Shown here piece after piece: positions 20,774-31,995 of a stretch of DNA of 64,000 nt. The notes under the pieces were generated by a model. It was not told where the DNA came from, did no database searches, and was given only the letters and a program-made list of their open reading frames with translations. Every line of letters begins with the position of its first letter. Within the stretch, counting starts at the first letter, position 1. A program made the position numbers and the translations under genes. Source of the stretch: Hansfordia pulvinata (Eukaryota; Ascomycota; Sordariomycetes; Xylariales); contig BJKQ01000005.1 in NCBI GenBank assembly GCA_006538405.1, positions 3,038,001 to 3,102,000 of the forward strand, written 5' to 3'.

Positions 20774-23607
20774 TCTGTGGCGTGTTGTGAGGGCGGCGCA
20801 ACGGCGGCAGCAGACGGTCCAGGCGATGGGTGTAGACTTTCGGGCTAGTTATGCTCGAACTGCCTGGCTGATGAGATCTGGGGCATGAAGACTTTATTGT
20901 CCTGATTATTAGCATCATGTGTACAATCGACGATAGACAAGAACTCTCCCGGGCAAGGCACAGGGCAGCTTGAGCCCAAGAAGAATGCGCGCGCCCGGTT
21001 GCGTCCCATCACAACAACGGGCGGCAAGATTGCGCACCATATTGGCTCTTATCACAACTTCCCGTGGCTGAAGTCGCTCAAGAATGAGGCAGCTGAATGG
21101 GCATCACGGTGAACGGGCTGCGGGAGCATGGGCCAAGATGAATTTGGGCGTATCGGCATTCCGGAGGCTGCCGTGTGTCGCTTGCTGCCTCTGTTAGCAA
21201 AGCACACTCCCGCATTCTTGGCGATGGAAGAACAAGCTTTGCCTGTAATGAGAGGGCATGCCTGGAGTGTGCGGGGGTCCTTGAACGACACACAGCTCTC
21301 CTCTCTGGCAGGCTGAAAGGTCAGGAGGATAAAGGTAGGTACCTGGAGAGGATGGCAGCTCTGCAGACTGGGCAGACGACATCGATCTGCGGCGCGAATG
21401 GAAAAGGCCCACAAAGTCTAATCAGGTCTGTCTGACTTGTGTCTCGGTTCTGTTGATAGCAAATTTGACGATACCGCCCGCCCACTGCCTGCACACATGC
21501 CATGCAAGTGCCTGCAAGAGTTCTGTAAGATGCGGCATGATCCGTAAATTATGTTGCTCTGAAGAGGCTTGAGCACATGATGAAACGTGGGATCTGTGTT
21601 CCTACCCTTCAGCCTTGCCGAGATTGCTGGCAGAGGATCGCGGCTTGGTTCAAGACCCCCGGTTTTTCGCGGGACGCGGTTGCGCGAATTGCATCTCCCT
21701 ACACATGCCGTTCCTCCCCCTGTTCACGAGGCCTGCGGCATTGACGTATGGCGGAAGTAGGGAAAAGGAGGGTGCCATGGCGAAAGAGCATCTCTCTCTC
21801 TCTGAAATGCAGTTGACAAGAAGCGAATCCGAATCGACTACTCGTAGATAGACAGACACTCGTGCCTGCTAATAGGTAAGATTCTCTGCTATCATACATA
21901 TTATTAGACGCATTTCATCATTCGCGGCCGGGCTGCTAGCCCGCACGGGTTAGGGCGTAGGGGGCCAGCGTGCTTACCATCAACCTGGTAAAAGATCTGC
22001 ACATCCTCCACACGAGTTGGTGGAGGGCGAGTCGCTTTTTGCACGGGTCAACCCTGCGTGGCTGCAGGGCTGCTGCTCATTACTCTTCTCTGATTTCGTA
22101 TATTAGTCGCGGCCGTGGCAGGACGAATGTCCGTCTGCCCACTTACAGCGGACTTGTCAACCACAGGTTGACTCAGCTTGACGGGTCTACGAGTATACTG
22201 CTCAGCTCGCCCGCCCGCTGAGTGCACGGGCTTTGCGTTTCCTCGCGCCAGGAAGAATGGGAAAACGACACAAAGCCACGCCGTGGCTGACTGGGCCCCC
22301 GAGTTACTCGTAGTCTGCTTACTGTCTGCCGGGTGTCGGGGAGCGACGAAAGATACTCCGTAGTCAGACGTGGCTTTTGTGGCTAGCAGGGTGGCACGGT
22401 CTGGCCACCACCCAAGAGACCAGCCAGGCTCTCAATTGCTCGCTTGCTTGCCGACTTGGGGTGGGTGTGATTGATTGGATGCCCGCCGTTTGCACTTGTG
22501 CTTGTGCTTGTGTTTGTGTCTGTCAGACTGTCTCCCAATGCGTCCGTGTCGGTGTCGACTGACTTGTTGTTCATGGTGTTGCGCTGTTGCCAGGTGAGGA
22601 AACCGGTGCTCCGTAACGGCAGAGCAGAGAGCCAAGGAAGTGAACATCTTCCTCCTCGACGCAGTATTCTGCGTGTCTGCTCCCCCGCGCCCCCCCGGTC
22701 TGCCCATCAGCCGGAGATGGAGATTAGGTGGGATGGCAGATTGTCGCTGTCTCCTGTCGATCTCGCCCCGTGCCGGGCGCTGCGCCATCTGTGACGAGTG
22801 GGAGTACCGCGAGTACTTCGACCAGTACGCCCGGAGGGATCCGCCAACGGTGCTGGCTGACGTATCCCATCCGCACCACATGACATGGCCCGTTCGCTCG
22901 TTCCCCGGTGCAAATGTGCTGGCTCGCCGCCCAGGCAAGATTTGCTGACTTGGATCGTGGCTGCCGACCCATGACCCAAGGGCCGAAAGGACCGCGTGCA
23001 AAAGAACCGACTGGACCGGTCCAGTGGGCGAGGATTTTCCGACCTACATAGGTACGAGTCGGTGCGGTTCTCGTCCATAAGGTAGGCAGGTAGGTGGTAT
23101 ATAATAAGATGGTTGGCCCCCGGTGGCGACTCGACTCCATGTAGGTGAGGTCTCGGCAACGCCGCCACCGCCAACAAATCACGCCCACGCGCCCTCGCAC
23201 ATCAGGAAGCTGGCTTCCAACGGGCCTTCTCTTCGCCACTCGACCCCATACCTACCAGATTGCAGCCTGGCCCGTACAAACTACAAGTACCTACCTGTCT
23301 GCCTGCCTGCACCCAAGCCGCGGCAGTCACGGCTCCTTCTCTTTCCCGTCCCTCGCGCCATTGGAAGTCGACCGGAAGCCGCGACCGACACGCTCTCACA
23401 CCTACCGTACACCGTACAACCCAGGCCTTGCGAGGCATGTAGAAGTAGCGCCCGCGCGCCGGCCTCCCGCATCTTTGTCTTCTCCTCATCGCGGACCGCC
23501 GATCGGTCACGCCTGATAGAGACCGACCTACAATCAATCAAGAAGTTCTTCGAGACCTCTCAGCAAGCACGTGCCCGTGCGTTTCCAGCCCGCTCAACGC
23601 GCCCACA
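20774..23607. other. 2.8-kb intergenic region
   Basis: This holds the promoter of the minus-strand gene at 19118-20773 and the promoter of the plus-strand gene at 23608. No further gene is supported. Open frames near 22432-23239 on the minus strand contain Lys-His repeats from simple sequence and no motif. Several TACTCGTA and TAGGTA motifs occur (21330, 21838, 22188, 22310, 23040-23100, 23285). Confidence 0.5.
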
Positions 23608-24374
23608 ATGCTGTCGTGGCTGGCCCAACTGGGCCTCGTCGCCGTCCTTTGCTGGGTAGTAGCAGCTTCGCCTGTTGCTCCCGCCGCAATCCACCAACTT
23701 CAATTAACCAGGTATGCAACATAATAGGTGCACAGGTCTCGTCAGGACAGCCTCACTTTGCCCGTTCTCTGGCTAACCCGCGCTCTCCCATACTCCAGTC
23801 GCAACGCCGACCTCAACAACAAATGGCTCATGAGCGACGGGCACAAGCTGGTGCCGGTTGGGGACGATAAAGCATCATCATTCACCAAGGTGTGCGTGCA
23901 TCCCAGCAAGAAGAAGGGCCTCTCGGAACTGCACACGTACCCGGTGGGCATCGTGGATCACGCTCTCGGCCTCGAGGGCAAGCCCGGCGTCACCACCCTC
24001 GTCGACATCACCAACCCGGCCAACCCCAAGACCCAGGACGGCCAGCCGCTGGCTTGGGACTCGTTCCGCGTCGCCGATGGCAAGCTGACTGTCGACGGCA
24101 AAGGCCACTGGGACGCCTTCCCGGGCCCCAAGCAGGGCGACTGGACAATCAAATGGAACGACGGTATGTGTTTCCCTTTTTGGTGCTTAGACAGCTGCTG
24201 CCCCCTTGTCTGCTTCTCTTCTCCCCGTCCTCCGGCATCGCGAGATCTCGTTCATCGACTGACATCTATCTGACCACAGGCACCATGATGACCACAGCTG
24301 ACAACATGCCCGTACAAATATTCCTCAGGCCCGCCAAAGACAATACTCAAGCCGCAGCGGGGGCTGCTTTATAA
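23608..24374 (+). CDS. Secreted protein of unknown function, three exons
   Basis: Exons 23608-23711, 23799-24163 and 24280-24374 splice in phase to 187 residues. The start MLSWLAQLGLVAVLCWVVAA is a signal peptide. The mature part contains NADLNNKWLMSDGHKLVPVG, FTKVCVHPSKKKGLSELHTY, a Pro/Asn turn segment (DITNPANPKTQDGQP) and WDAFPGPKQGDWTIKWNDGT. It is Trp/Gly/Asp-rich with a single cysteine and no transmembrane segment, and looks like a compact beta-rich extracellular domain. I do not recognise the family. Both introns have consensus GTATG donors and CAG acceptors, which supports a functional gene. Confidence 0.72.
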
Positions 24375-25119
24375 TTGCCTGCAGAGTAGCTGGGGCTATT
24401 CTTTTCCCTTCTTGCCTAAAATACACATACCTATCTTACATACGACCGTGCCCTTTAAAACCAGACACTTTCATTGTGCATTTGTTGGCCTTCGTGTCGT
24501 CCGAGAGCGCGGCCGGCGTCGCAGGGAAACTAGGTAACCTAGCACATGCTTCCCGTGTACCAGCCACGGAGGGCCAGACTCGGCGATAAAGCGTGCAATG
24601 TGTAATGTGCAGAGCGCTGCCAGGAGACAGACACGCGCTCATTATACCATGCATGGGATGCGATGCACCGGGTGTGCTTCACTGGCGCACAGTCAGAGCT
24701 CGTCACGCAAGCCTTGCGTCCCTCTGATAGGGTATCCCAATCATGCGCAGATGTCAGCCCATAAAGCGTCTTCTGTGCAGATGGCGTGACACGGCAACCA
24801 ATATGAGTGGCCCGGATCCCCGAAAACGGACTCTGCCACGTCCGTCATCCCGCATCCAGGTCGTCGTGCAGGCCGCCCGATAGCTCACACCGGAGGCAGG
24901 CGGGCCAGAATGTGCCGAGCCGAGTGGCAGACCGCAGACAGAAGGGTGGGCTATAAATACTACATAATAAGAGCGTTGTCTGCGTCGTGTCTCAGGAGGG
25001 GGGGGCGGGCCAGGCTCTCGTCTCCCATCCTATTATACATCATTAGACCTGCATTGCAGCAACTTACCGCAGCCGCCGCAGCAGCAGCAGACTACTTATT
25101 AGAAACAATAAGAAGAACA
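24375..25119. other. Intergenic region upstream of cupin gene
   Basis: This holds the 3' flank of the secreted-protein gene and the promoter of the cupin gene, with a TATA box at 24952-24959. No gene supported. Confidence 0.55.
24952..24959 (+). promoter_or_regulatory. TATA box of the cupin gene
   Basis: TATAAATA lies 168 nt upstream of the ATG at 25120, followed by a CT-rich leader. Confidence 0.5.
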
Positions 25120-25824
25120 ATGTCTCCCTCCCGCCTCGAGTCCCACGACACTCCCGTCCCATTGGAGCAACAACCACAACACCATGAGACGCCGCCGCCC
25201 AGCTCAATAACCACCAGAATCGACAGCGACAACGACGCCGCCACAGCGCGGCCGCCGGTGCCCACACAGCTGTCGGCCAAACTGCCCGGCACGACGACGT
25301 TCCTGACGGGCCACAACGGCGCGGGGCGGGCGGTGGTGCACTCGGCGCGGCCGGCACAGTGGAGAGCCTTTGACGGCGGCGCCATGGCCTTCAACCAGAT
25401 CTTCACCAACCGGTTCCCCGCCGACCTCAACGGCGACCGCGACGTGGCCTTCCACGACGAAGCGGTCGCCTCGAGGCAGCTGGGCCTGGCCACGAAGGGG
25501 GGAACCGTCTGCCGCATGGTTGACTTCGGCCCGCTGTACGAGTGCATGATGCACCGGACGCAGTCGCTGGACTTTGGCGTCGTCGTCGAGGGCGAGGTCG
25601 ACATGCTGCTAGACGACGGCTCGAGCACCCGCGTCCGCCGCGGGGACGTCGCCGTCCAGCGCGCCACCATGCACGCTTGGCGGAACCCCAGCGCCACCGA
25701 GTGGGCGCGCGTCGTCTTCGTCCTGCAGGACACGCAGCCGCTCGTCGTCGGTGGCCAGAGGTTCGGCGAGGACCTCGGCAGGGGCACCGAGGGCCTGCCG
25801 GCCAGCGGGAACGACGGCGACTGA
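25120..25824 (+). CDS. Cupin-domain protein
   Basis: A single exon of 234 residues from MSPSRLESHD. The frame is open further upstream, but that part overlaps the TATA box. Residues 1-55 are polar and disordered. A small beta-barrel cupin domain follows: motif 1 covers MHRTQSLDFGVVVEGEVDML (His145, then Asp151 in place of the usual Glu) and motif 2 covers RRGDVAVQRATMHAWRN (His185, Asn189). This is the arrangement of small fungal and bacterial cupins often found in metabolite or aromatic-compound gene sets. A metal site may be present with His145 and His185, but one expected motif-1 histidine is replaced by Thr, so activity is uncertain. The 3'-neighbour on the opposite strand is an arylsulfotransferase. 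The substrate is unknown. Confidence 0.82.
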   Translation: MSPSRLESHDTPVPLEQQPQHHETPPPSSITTRIDSDNDAATARPPVPTQLSAKLPGTTTFLTGHNGAGRAVVHSARPAQWRAFDGGAMAFNQIFTNRFPADLNGDRDVAFHDEAVASRQLGLATKGGTVCRMVDFGPLYECMMHRTQSLDFGVVVEGEVDMLLDDGSSTRVRRGDVAVQRATMHAWRNPSATEWARVVFVLQDTQPLVVGGQRFGEDLGRGTEGLPASGNDGD

Positions 25825-26139
25825 GCAGAGACTGTCGAGTGTCGGGTTCAGGTTCGGGTCCCAGTTCAGGTTTCACTCTAGTAAATACCTATCCTCGAGC
25901 TTCATGCAGAGATAGCGTTCAGGGGCAGGCATGGGTCGGCAGTCATGAGCGCGACTCCCGACTACGACGACGAGTCCTCATTGAGGTTTCAGCCCTCGTT
26001 AGTGTGGAAGGGAGAATGAGCTTCGGACTGTGTTTATCTAGTCCACATGGCACACTCCCCACGTAGAATGCCAAGTGGTGTGATCAACATCAGTCTTACG
26101 CAACTATCAGCGACCATCAACTGTGTAAGTGGCCACATA

Positions 26140-27842
26140 TCACTGCCTGGCCATAAACGCCGACTCTCCCAAATGCAATCGGTCTGCTTCCGTTTCTGTT
26201 CCCGTGTCCACCATGTCACTCGATGCTAGGACTTGGCCGTCGGCTCCCAGAGCATCTGCCTGATAGTATCTCACGGCGAAGGAGGGCCCGATGGCTGTCT
26301 CAAACCCATCACGGGGCGAGCTGCCCATCTTATCCAGTTTGCGGGGGTCGTCGCCCCCCAGCTTCCATGTCAATGATATCAGCGACCTGCTATTACTAAA
26401 GGGGTTGACTTGGAAGGCCTTCTCACCAGTACCCACTCGGCCACATCGGTGGCCCCGTTCCAGCTCATGTAAGCCGTCTGGTCTACGACGACAAGCTTTG
26501 GGTTCCATGATGGAGTGCTGACCCAGTCCTGCTTGTAGATGCGGTACCTTGTCATGATCGTCAACACTGAAAACGGCATGTGAACTGGCCCAACTTACAT
26601 ATTGACGATGCCTTCTTTCGAGTCCGACCACGGACCAGTCTGGACATCCATGACCACGTCGCCATGGCTGTCATACTCTGTGAATGAAGGGGCGCTTCCC
26701 CAGTCAATAAGCGCGCCCCCACCAGGAAAACTCTGAACGCCGCACTGGGCCCAGGCTTGCACGCTTTCCGGGTGGAGGTACTCGTCAACCAAGGCGGCTG
26801 TCATATATTGCAGATCCAAGTGGACTCTCACTCCGCGGGAGCACTGTCGGTTACAACCAGGAGTGGGCGACGTGGGATGCAGGGCATGGTTGTCGAAGAA
26901 GGTAATTTCACTCAAAGTATCGACTGCGGGCCGGGCATGATGCTGGTAGGCAAATCTTGTGGCGTGCCCATCACTCAAATCTTTGAACATATTCCTCTTC
27001 CCTCCGAGCTGCCAGATCCTTGATCCATCTGTCCCGTTCAGAAGTGCAATCATGTTCAAGTGGCGCGACGAGATGAGGTAATGACCCTGCACGGTCTTGA
27101 AGACGCTGTTTAAATGGAACCAGTCCCAACCAAACTTTCGAGCTCTATATGGATCGCCCATGGTCTCGGAGATGTCGAAGTAATCTGAAGCATGCCACTC
27201 GAAACGAACTTGGCCAGTGTCTATGTCGACTTCTTGGAAGGCGCTGTCTTGTAGTTGGCCATCCGGCGGCCCACCTACCGCAGTGAGGTTCGATATTATG
27301 GTGTGGTAGTTGATCAGCAAAGCACCGCCGTCTTCGGTGATCTCAAACTCGTGATTGTCGGCGTTGGTCGGCAAGCCAACAGTGGTCAAGTTGCGTACAA
27401 CGCGAAAGTCGCCGTCCACAATGATGGCAAAACCGGAGCCCCAGCCGTTAAGATCTTGACCGGCCCAGAAAGTCAGATGGTCGGTGCCGTTGTATTTCTG
27501 CAGGTATGGATTCGAGCCTCCATGCGGGCCAGGGTCGATGTAGACGAGACTCAGATCCCTTGCCGAGAGAACCATGGGCCGCCGGTGCTGGTGGGCAACT
27601 GTCGGGGAGATGAATATGTGGGATGCGGCGCTGGCGGTGGAGGCGTTGAACTTGTTGACCAGAAGAAGGGGCGAGATCAAGTCGGTCGAGTGATATGTCT
27701 GATTGGGCATGCTGCCGAACGCGCCGGCGTTGAAAGCATCGTAATCAACGGAGCCGATGTAGTGGGGCACATCGGCAAGCACTGGGCAAGCAAACCACAA
27801 GCACAGCGCGGAGCGAGCCAGGTTCCGCGCCGCAGAGAACAT
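26140..27842 (-). CDS. Secreted arylsulfotransferase-like protein (ASST family)
   Basis: Three minus-strand exons (27842-26599, 26547-26427, 26361-26140) join in phase to 528 residues. The first intron has donor GTAAGT and the second GTGAGA. The start MFSAARNLARSALCLWFACP begins a signal peptide and there are several N-glycosylation sequons, so it is extracellular or vacuolar. Diagnostic parts of the fungal arylsulfotransferase (ASST) beta-propeller family are present: WAGQDLNGWGSGFAIIVD, DNHEFEITEDGGALLINYHT, FGWDWFHLNSV, YLISSRHLNMIALLNG, IWQLGGKRN, FAYQHHARP and YMSWNGATDVAEW. Conserved histidines in HEF, FHLNS, SRHLN and QHHAR match the usual pattern. The family transfers sulfate between phenolic compounds in bacteria; fungal substrates are mostly unknown. 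An in-frame ATG 35 codons upstream is less likely because it would bury the signal peptide. Confidence 0.88.
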
Positions 27843-30363
27843 GGCAAACAAGCCGAGTAAGCTGCAGAGCAGACTGCAGTGACCGGCTGCTGTGAGATTC
27901 GACGCAGCTCTTGATAAGCTGGTCAGTGCGGAGTCAGTACAGAGCAAGACATCGAAGTCGTTCTGGGATCCGGCCCTAAGCAGAGTACTGATTTACGAGT
28001 TGCACGTGGTTTTGGCCTAACCGAGCCATTTATCCCAAGGAAGTAAGTAAGTAGAAAGGTAAAGTAATCTAGGGATAGGTGGGGTTTCGAAAGGTATCTG
28101 TCACACTCGGAAGGTATGCGTAACGACCCGAGGAAGGCGGCATGCACGCATGGAATGGCCAGAATAGCTGGCAAGAGCCCGAACTGTAGATACCTACATG
28201 TACCCAGGTAGGTACATGTATGTAGTTTCCGCTTCTTAAGCACAGCATCTACCAGATCTCCCGACGCGTCTTCTGGCTCGACCCATAGAGTGGCGAAGAC
28301 CCGACGTGCTCGCAACGTCCAAAGGTGCAAATCGACGACAAGGTTGACGATAAACGGTCACCCTCGGACAAGCCTGTCTCACCTTGGAAGCGGAGTCGCA
28401 CACTGAGCAAGGCCAGTGCCGTCCAGGCGCTGCTGGCACACTGACGAGTCAGTTACAGCACTACAGTCAGTACGTTTCCCAGCGCGGCTTGCGCAAGGGA
28501 AGACTGCAACAAAGATGCTCATGTGAGGCCGCTCTACAGGACAACAGAGACACTGCCCTCCTGGAATGCTCACCCAACCTGTCCGTGGCTGTCGTCCGAG
28601 AGGGGACGAGGGAGACGAGGCCACGGACAAGCCCTATCAAAGTGGCACAACCAAGCACCCAGGTGACAGTGACGGCCAAGCCAAACCGAAACGATGAAGC
28701 GGGGAGGGACACAAGACATGGCTCCGGGCTCTGGGCGATGGATGGTCAGGACTCTCAACCAAATGTGGAGAGATGGGACTTGATGGAAACAGAGGGAAGC
28801 CTGAAGGTAGCCGGCATGTGCAGGCATCGTGTGATGGGGATGCAGGGCGACGCACTGGGACGGCGATCGCAGCCCCTGTCAGTGTAGGGCTCGACAGCGT
28901 GCAGCAAATGTGTGCAGCAATGCTCGTGTGTTGGCAGCTTCGTGTTGGTGCCCAAGTACTCGTAAGCCAACAGCGGGGTTCCTCGAGGCCGTCCGTGCTC
29001 TTCGGATGCGACCAGGAAGGAAAATCGATACATTGCCGGCCAGTGGCAATCGACCAAGACATTTGCGATGGCGGGAGCTCCGCGTACTACGAGGATGCAT
29101 TCGAGTGTTATTGTCATTTACGAGTAATCTGTTCTTCATCGGCATTGGCTGTGATTTAGGTAGGCTTGACGGCATGTGTCAACTACAAAAACCTCACATG
29201 TCAGTTAAATAGACAGGCTCACAATTCCGGCTGATGTCGTGTGCTCGTACGGCGGAGTCGTGGAGGCAGGCAGCGGCGTGAGCGGCAACGCCTGTGAGCA
29301 GTCGACGAGTCAGCAATCAGTCCAATCCCGCTGCTCCTATCATTGGATCGTAGTGAATAAGTTGGGGGCCACGGCGGTGGCAACGCTTCCACCTCCATGG
29401 CGCACTCCTCAGGCGTCCACTGCGGTGACGGTCGCTCGGGCGCAAGATATTTATAGGAGCCACTACTTAGGTAACGAGCAACACCATCGGCCATCGGCGG
29501 TGTGGGCCATGTACAATACTTGAGTTTTAATGATAAGTGCAGACAACCTAACCTACCTACATGTAGGTAGGTAGTTAGGGCAGCTGGCATTGAATATTGA
29601 CCAGGACCCAGCCTCACCACGAGACTGAACCGGGCCATGTCGACTGCCCAGTGGGCTGGATGCAAATGGCCGACGCGTAAAGCCCTGTTCGATTCAAATT
29701 ACACCCAGGCCCGAAAACATGATTGAATATCTCTACGAGGTACCTTACGGTACCCAGGTTGAGTACATTGGACATACTCTGGGTAGGTAGTTGCCCAGGG
29801 AGGAGGATCAAGGACGCAAACGAGAGGCGCGCACCGGGAATCAGGCATCAGACGCGGCGCATACTAATCGCTGCTCCTTCCCGGAAAGAAGGAAAGCATG
29901 AAGTATGCATGTATCGACGACCTTAATGGCTGTGCGGCTCGCGCAGGTGGGGAACGAGGAGGCGACTGGACCTTCCATGGCTTGCTTGCACGGCTCGACC
30001 GCAACGACGCACTCGGAGCCTGGGATTTTATTTACTTTTTCCCGTTTGCCTCGCCCACCCTCTCACCCTCTCAAGAGCTTTTTTTTCTTCACCCCTCCTG
30101 CCTCAATTTCCGATCTAAGTGCCCATCGTCCATCAACTGCCGTCAGTCGGGCTGTCTTTCCAGGCGCCTTTCTCGCGCGTCCCCCTCAGACCCGCCAATC
30201 ACAACCTCGATATATACGCCCCGCTGCTCTGTGCCAACGTCAAGCTCGACTGACCGCCCCTCGTTGAACCGGCCCTCTGCTCGGCCCACGCCTCGCAGCC
30301 CGTGACTGAGGCCATGCAAGCCGCAGCAACGTCGCCCCCAATCACTGCGCGACTGCCATAAGA
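27843..30363. other. 2.5-kb intergenic region
   Basis: Divergent promoter region for the arylsulfotransferase (minus) and the CCCH protein (plus). No gene is supported between them. Dense TACCTA/TAGGTA palindromic patches occur at 28190-28220, 29545-29575 and 29735-29790. The last 350 nt before 30364 are pyrimidine-rich, as expected for a leader. Confidence 0.5.
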
Positions 30364-31995
30364 ATGTTGACCGAATCGGAGATTGACAAGGCTGCCGACA
30401 GCTTGGCAGCCTACCGCAGCAACGACGCCCTCGCTGGCATCCTCGACCAGTACTCAACCCTGCTTTCTGACTACAAAAGGCTCAAGAGCGACTACGAAGA
30501 GGAGAGAGAGGGCCGCGAGAGGTACAAGCAGCTAGCCCGGGGCCAGGAGCGCAACCCTTTCGTCCTCGTCCTCATCGACGGCGACGGCTACATTTTCAAT
30601 CAGGAGCTCGCTGGCGCCAAGGAAGAGGGCGGCAGCCGCGCTGCCAAGCAGCTCAACGATGCCATAAAGACCAGCCTGCGCCGCAAGGGCCTCGACAACT
30701 GCGAGGTCATCATCCGCGTCTACGCAAACCTCGTCGGCCTGTCCAAGGTCCTCGCCAGACACGGCATGTGTGGCCACGAGAAACGCTCCTTCGCCTCCTT
30801 TACCGCCGGCTTCAACCGGTCCTACGGCTTGACCGACTTTGTCGACGCTGGCGAGCTCAAAGAGAATGCCGACTTTAAACTCAAGGCCATGCTTCGTCTC
30901 TATGCCGACAACACGCAGTGCAAGCACGTCTACTTCGCTGCATGCCATGACGTCGGCTATGTGTCCGACCTGACCCCTTACCGCGACGAAAAGGTCCGTT
31001 TCACCATGATCCGCACGCCCAGTCTGTCCTTCCACCCCGAGTTCACGAGACTCGGCTTTGGCATCGAGGAGCTTGACGATGTCTTTCGCTCGGCGCCACT
31101 TGAGAGCTCGCCCAATGCGTCCACCAAGGCCTCGCCCTTGAATGCGACAAGGTCGCAGCTGGCTACGGCCACAGCTGCCAGCACACCGGATTCCGCACAG
31201 CCGCAGCCAGTGGCGCTGTCGACCATCAGATCGCAAAAGCAAAAATTGTGCCCCTTTTACCAAGCTTCAAAGTGTAAAAATGGCTCAGCTTGCAAGCTGT
31301 CCCACGGGGATAGCGGTGGTTCGTCTTCTTACACGACGGATCGACCAACCCAAGCAAACGGTGCAGTCTACCAGCCCCCCAGGCCGGAAGACGACACTTC
31401 TTCTCACGGGCATCGGAGGGGAGCATCCGATGTCGGCGATTTCAAACACTTGCTGCCACGGCATGAGAATATACCCAAAGGCTCCATAGCCGTTAACAAA
31501 AACCAGCATCGCTTAGATGCCTACATACCGCCGCCGAGCGGTGCCCTCATCAGCCGGCTGAAAGCACGCTCCGAAAGCCGCAAGCTTTGCAATAGCAAGC
31601 ATTTGATCGGTGTCTGCGACGATCCGAAGTGCGAGTACGACCATACACCTCTGGATAAGGAGTTCTTGCCTGCACTGGAAAGCCTGTCGCGGTCTATTGT
31701 CTGTCCCCGAAAGGGCGATTGCAGAAACGCTTCTTGCGTCTCTGGGCATATATGCCAGAGAGCCGATTGCAGTAAACGCAAGGGCAAGGCATTCTGTCGG
31801 TTTTCATACATGAGTCATTCAGAAGACCTGGCGCTCAATGGGTTTGTGCCCGCTAGGGCCAAGACAGCCCGAGACCAAACCACATGGAGGGGCACGGCTG
31901 AGGGGTCACTTCCTAATTCCCCTCCTACAAGACTCTTGACACCACCCAGACTAAACGAGAGCGAGGACGAGGAAAACGGCGCCGTGCTCGTCTGA
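30364..31995 (+). CDS. CCCH-type zinc-finger protein with N-terminal coiled coil and fungal DUF7923-like domain
   Basis: A single exon of 543 residues. Residues 5-62 are predicted helical and coiled (YSTLLSDYKRLKSDYEEERE). A globular alpha/beta domain follows at about 65-245, starting FVLVLIDGDGYIF and including KHVYFAACHDVGYV. It resembles the conserved domain (DUF7923-like, possibly PIN/NYN-like) of fungal CCCH proteins. Three CCCH candidates follow: C296-x7-C304-x5-C310-x3-H314 (starts LCPFYQASKC), C409-x8-C418-x4-C423-x3-H427, and C447-x5-C453-x4-C458-x3-H462. The first matches RNA-binding tristetraprolin-type spacing; the other two are compact. The C-terminus is Ser/Thr-Pro-rich and acidic. 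A role in RNA or nucleic-acid binding is likely; the targets are unknown. Confidence 0.87.
   Translation: MLTESEIDKAADSLAAYRSNDALAGILDQYSTLLSDYKRLKSDYEEEREGRERYKQLARGQERNPFVLVLIDGDGYIFNQELAGAKEEGGSRAAKQLNDAIKTSLRRKGLDNCEVIIRVYANLVGLSKVLARHGMCGHEKRSFASFTAGFNRSYGLTDFVDAGELKENADFKLKAMLRLYADNTQCKHVYFAACHDVGYVSDLTPYRDEKVRFTMIRTPSLSFHPEFTRLGFGIEELDDVFRSAPLESSPNASTKASPLNATRSQLATATAASTPDSAQPQPVALSTIRSQKQKLCPFYQASKCKNGSACKLSHGDSGGSSSYTTDRPTQANGAVYQPPRPEDDTSSHGHRRGASDVGDFKHLLPRHENIPKGSIAVNKNQHRLDAYIPPPSGALISRLKARSESRKLCNSKHLIGVCDDPKCEYDHTPLDKEFLPALESLSRSIVCPRKGDCRNASCVSGHICQRADCSKRKGKAFCRFSYMSHSEDLALNGFVPARAKTARDQTTWRGTAEGSLPNSPPTRLLTPPRLNESEDEENGAVLV

Noticed and set aside
21940..21965. TTAGGG-like telomere remnant
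   Set aside because: Only isolated TTAGGG/GTAGGG words; no tandem array.
22170..22176. TGACTCA in the region before the secreted-protein gene
   Set aside because: More than 1.4 kb from any supported start.
22432..23239. Minus-strand frames with Lys-His repeats
   Set aside because: The repeats come from simple sequence; no introns, no signal, no domain.
30532..31263. Minus-strand frame opposite the CCCH gene
   Set aside because: Antisense shadow; the plus frame has CCCH motifs and a coiled coil.
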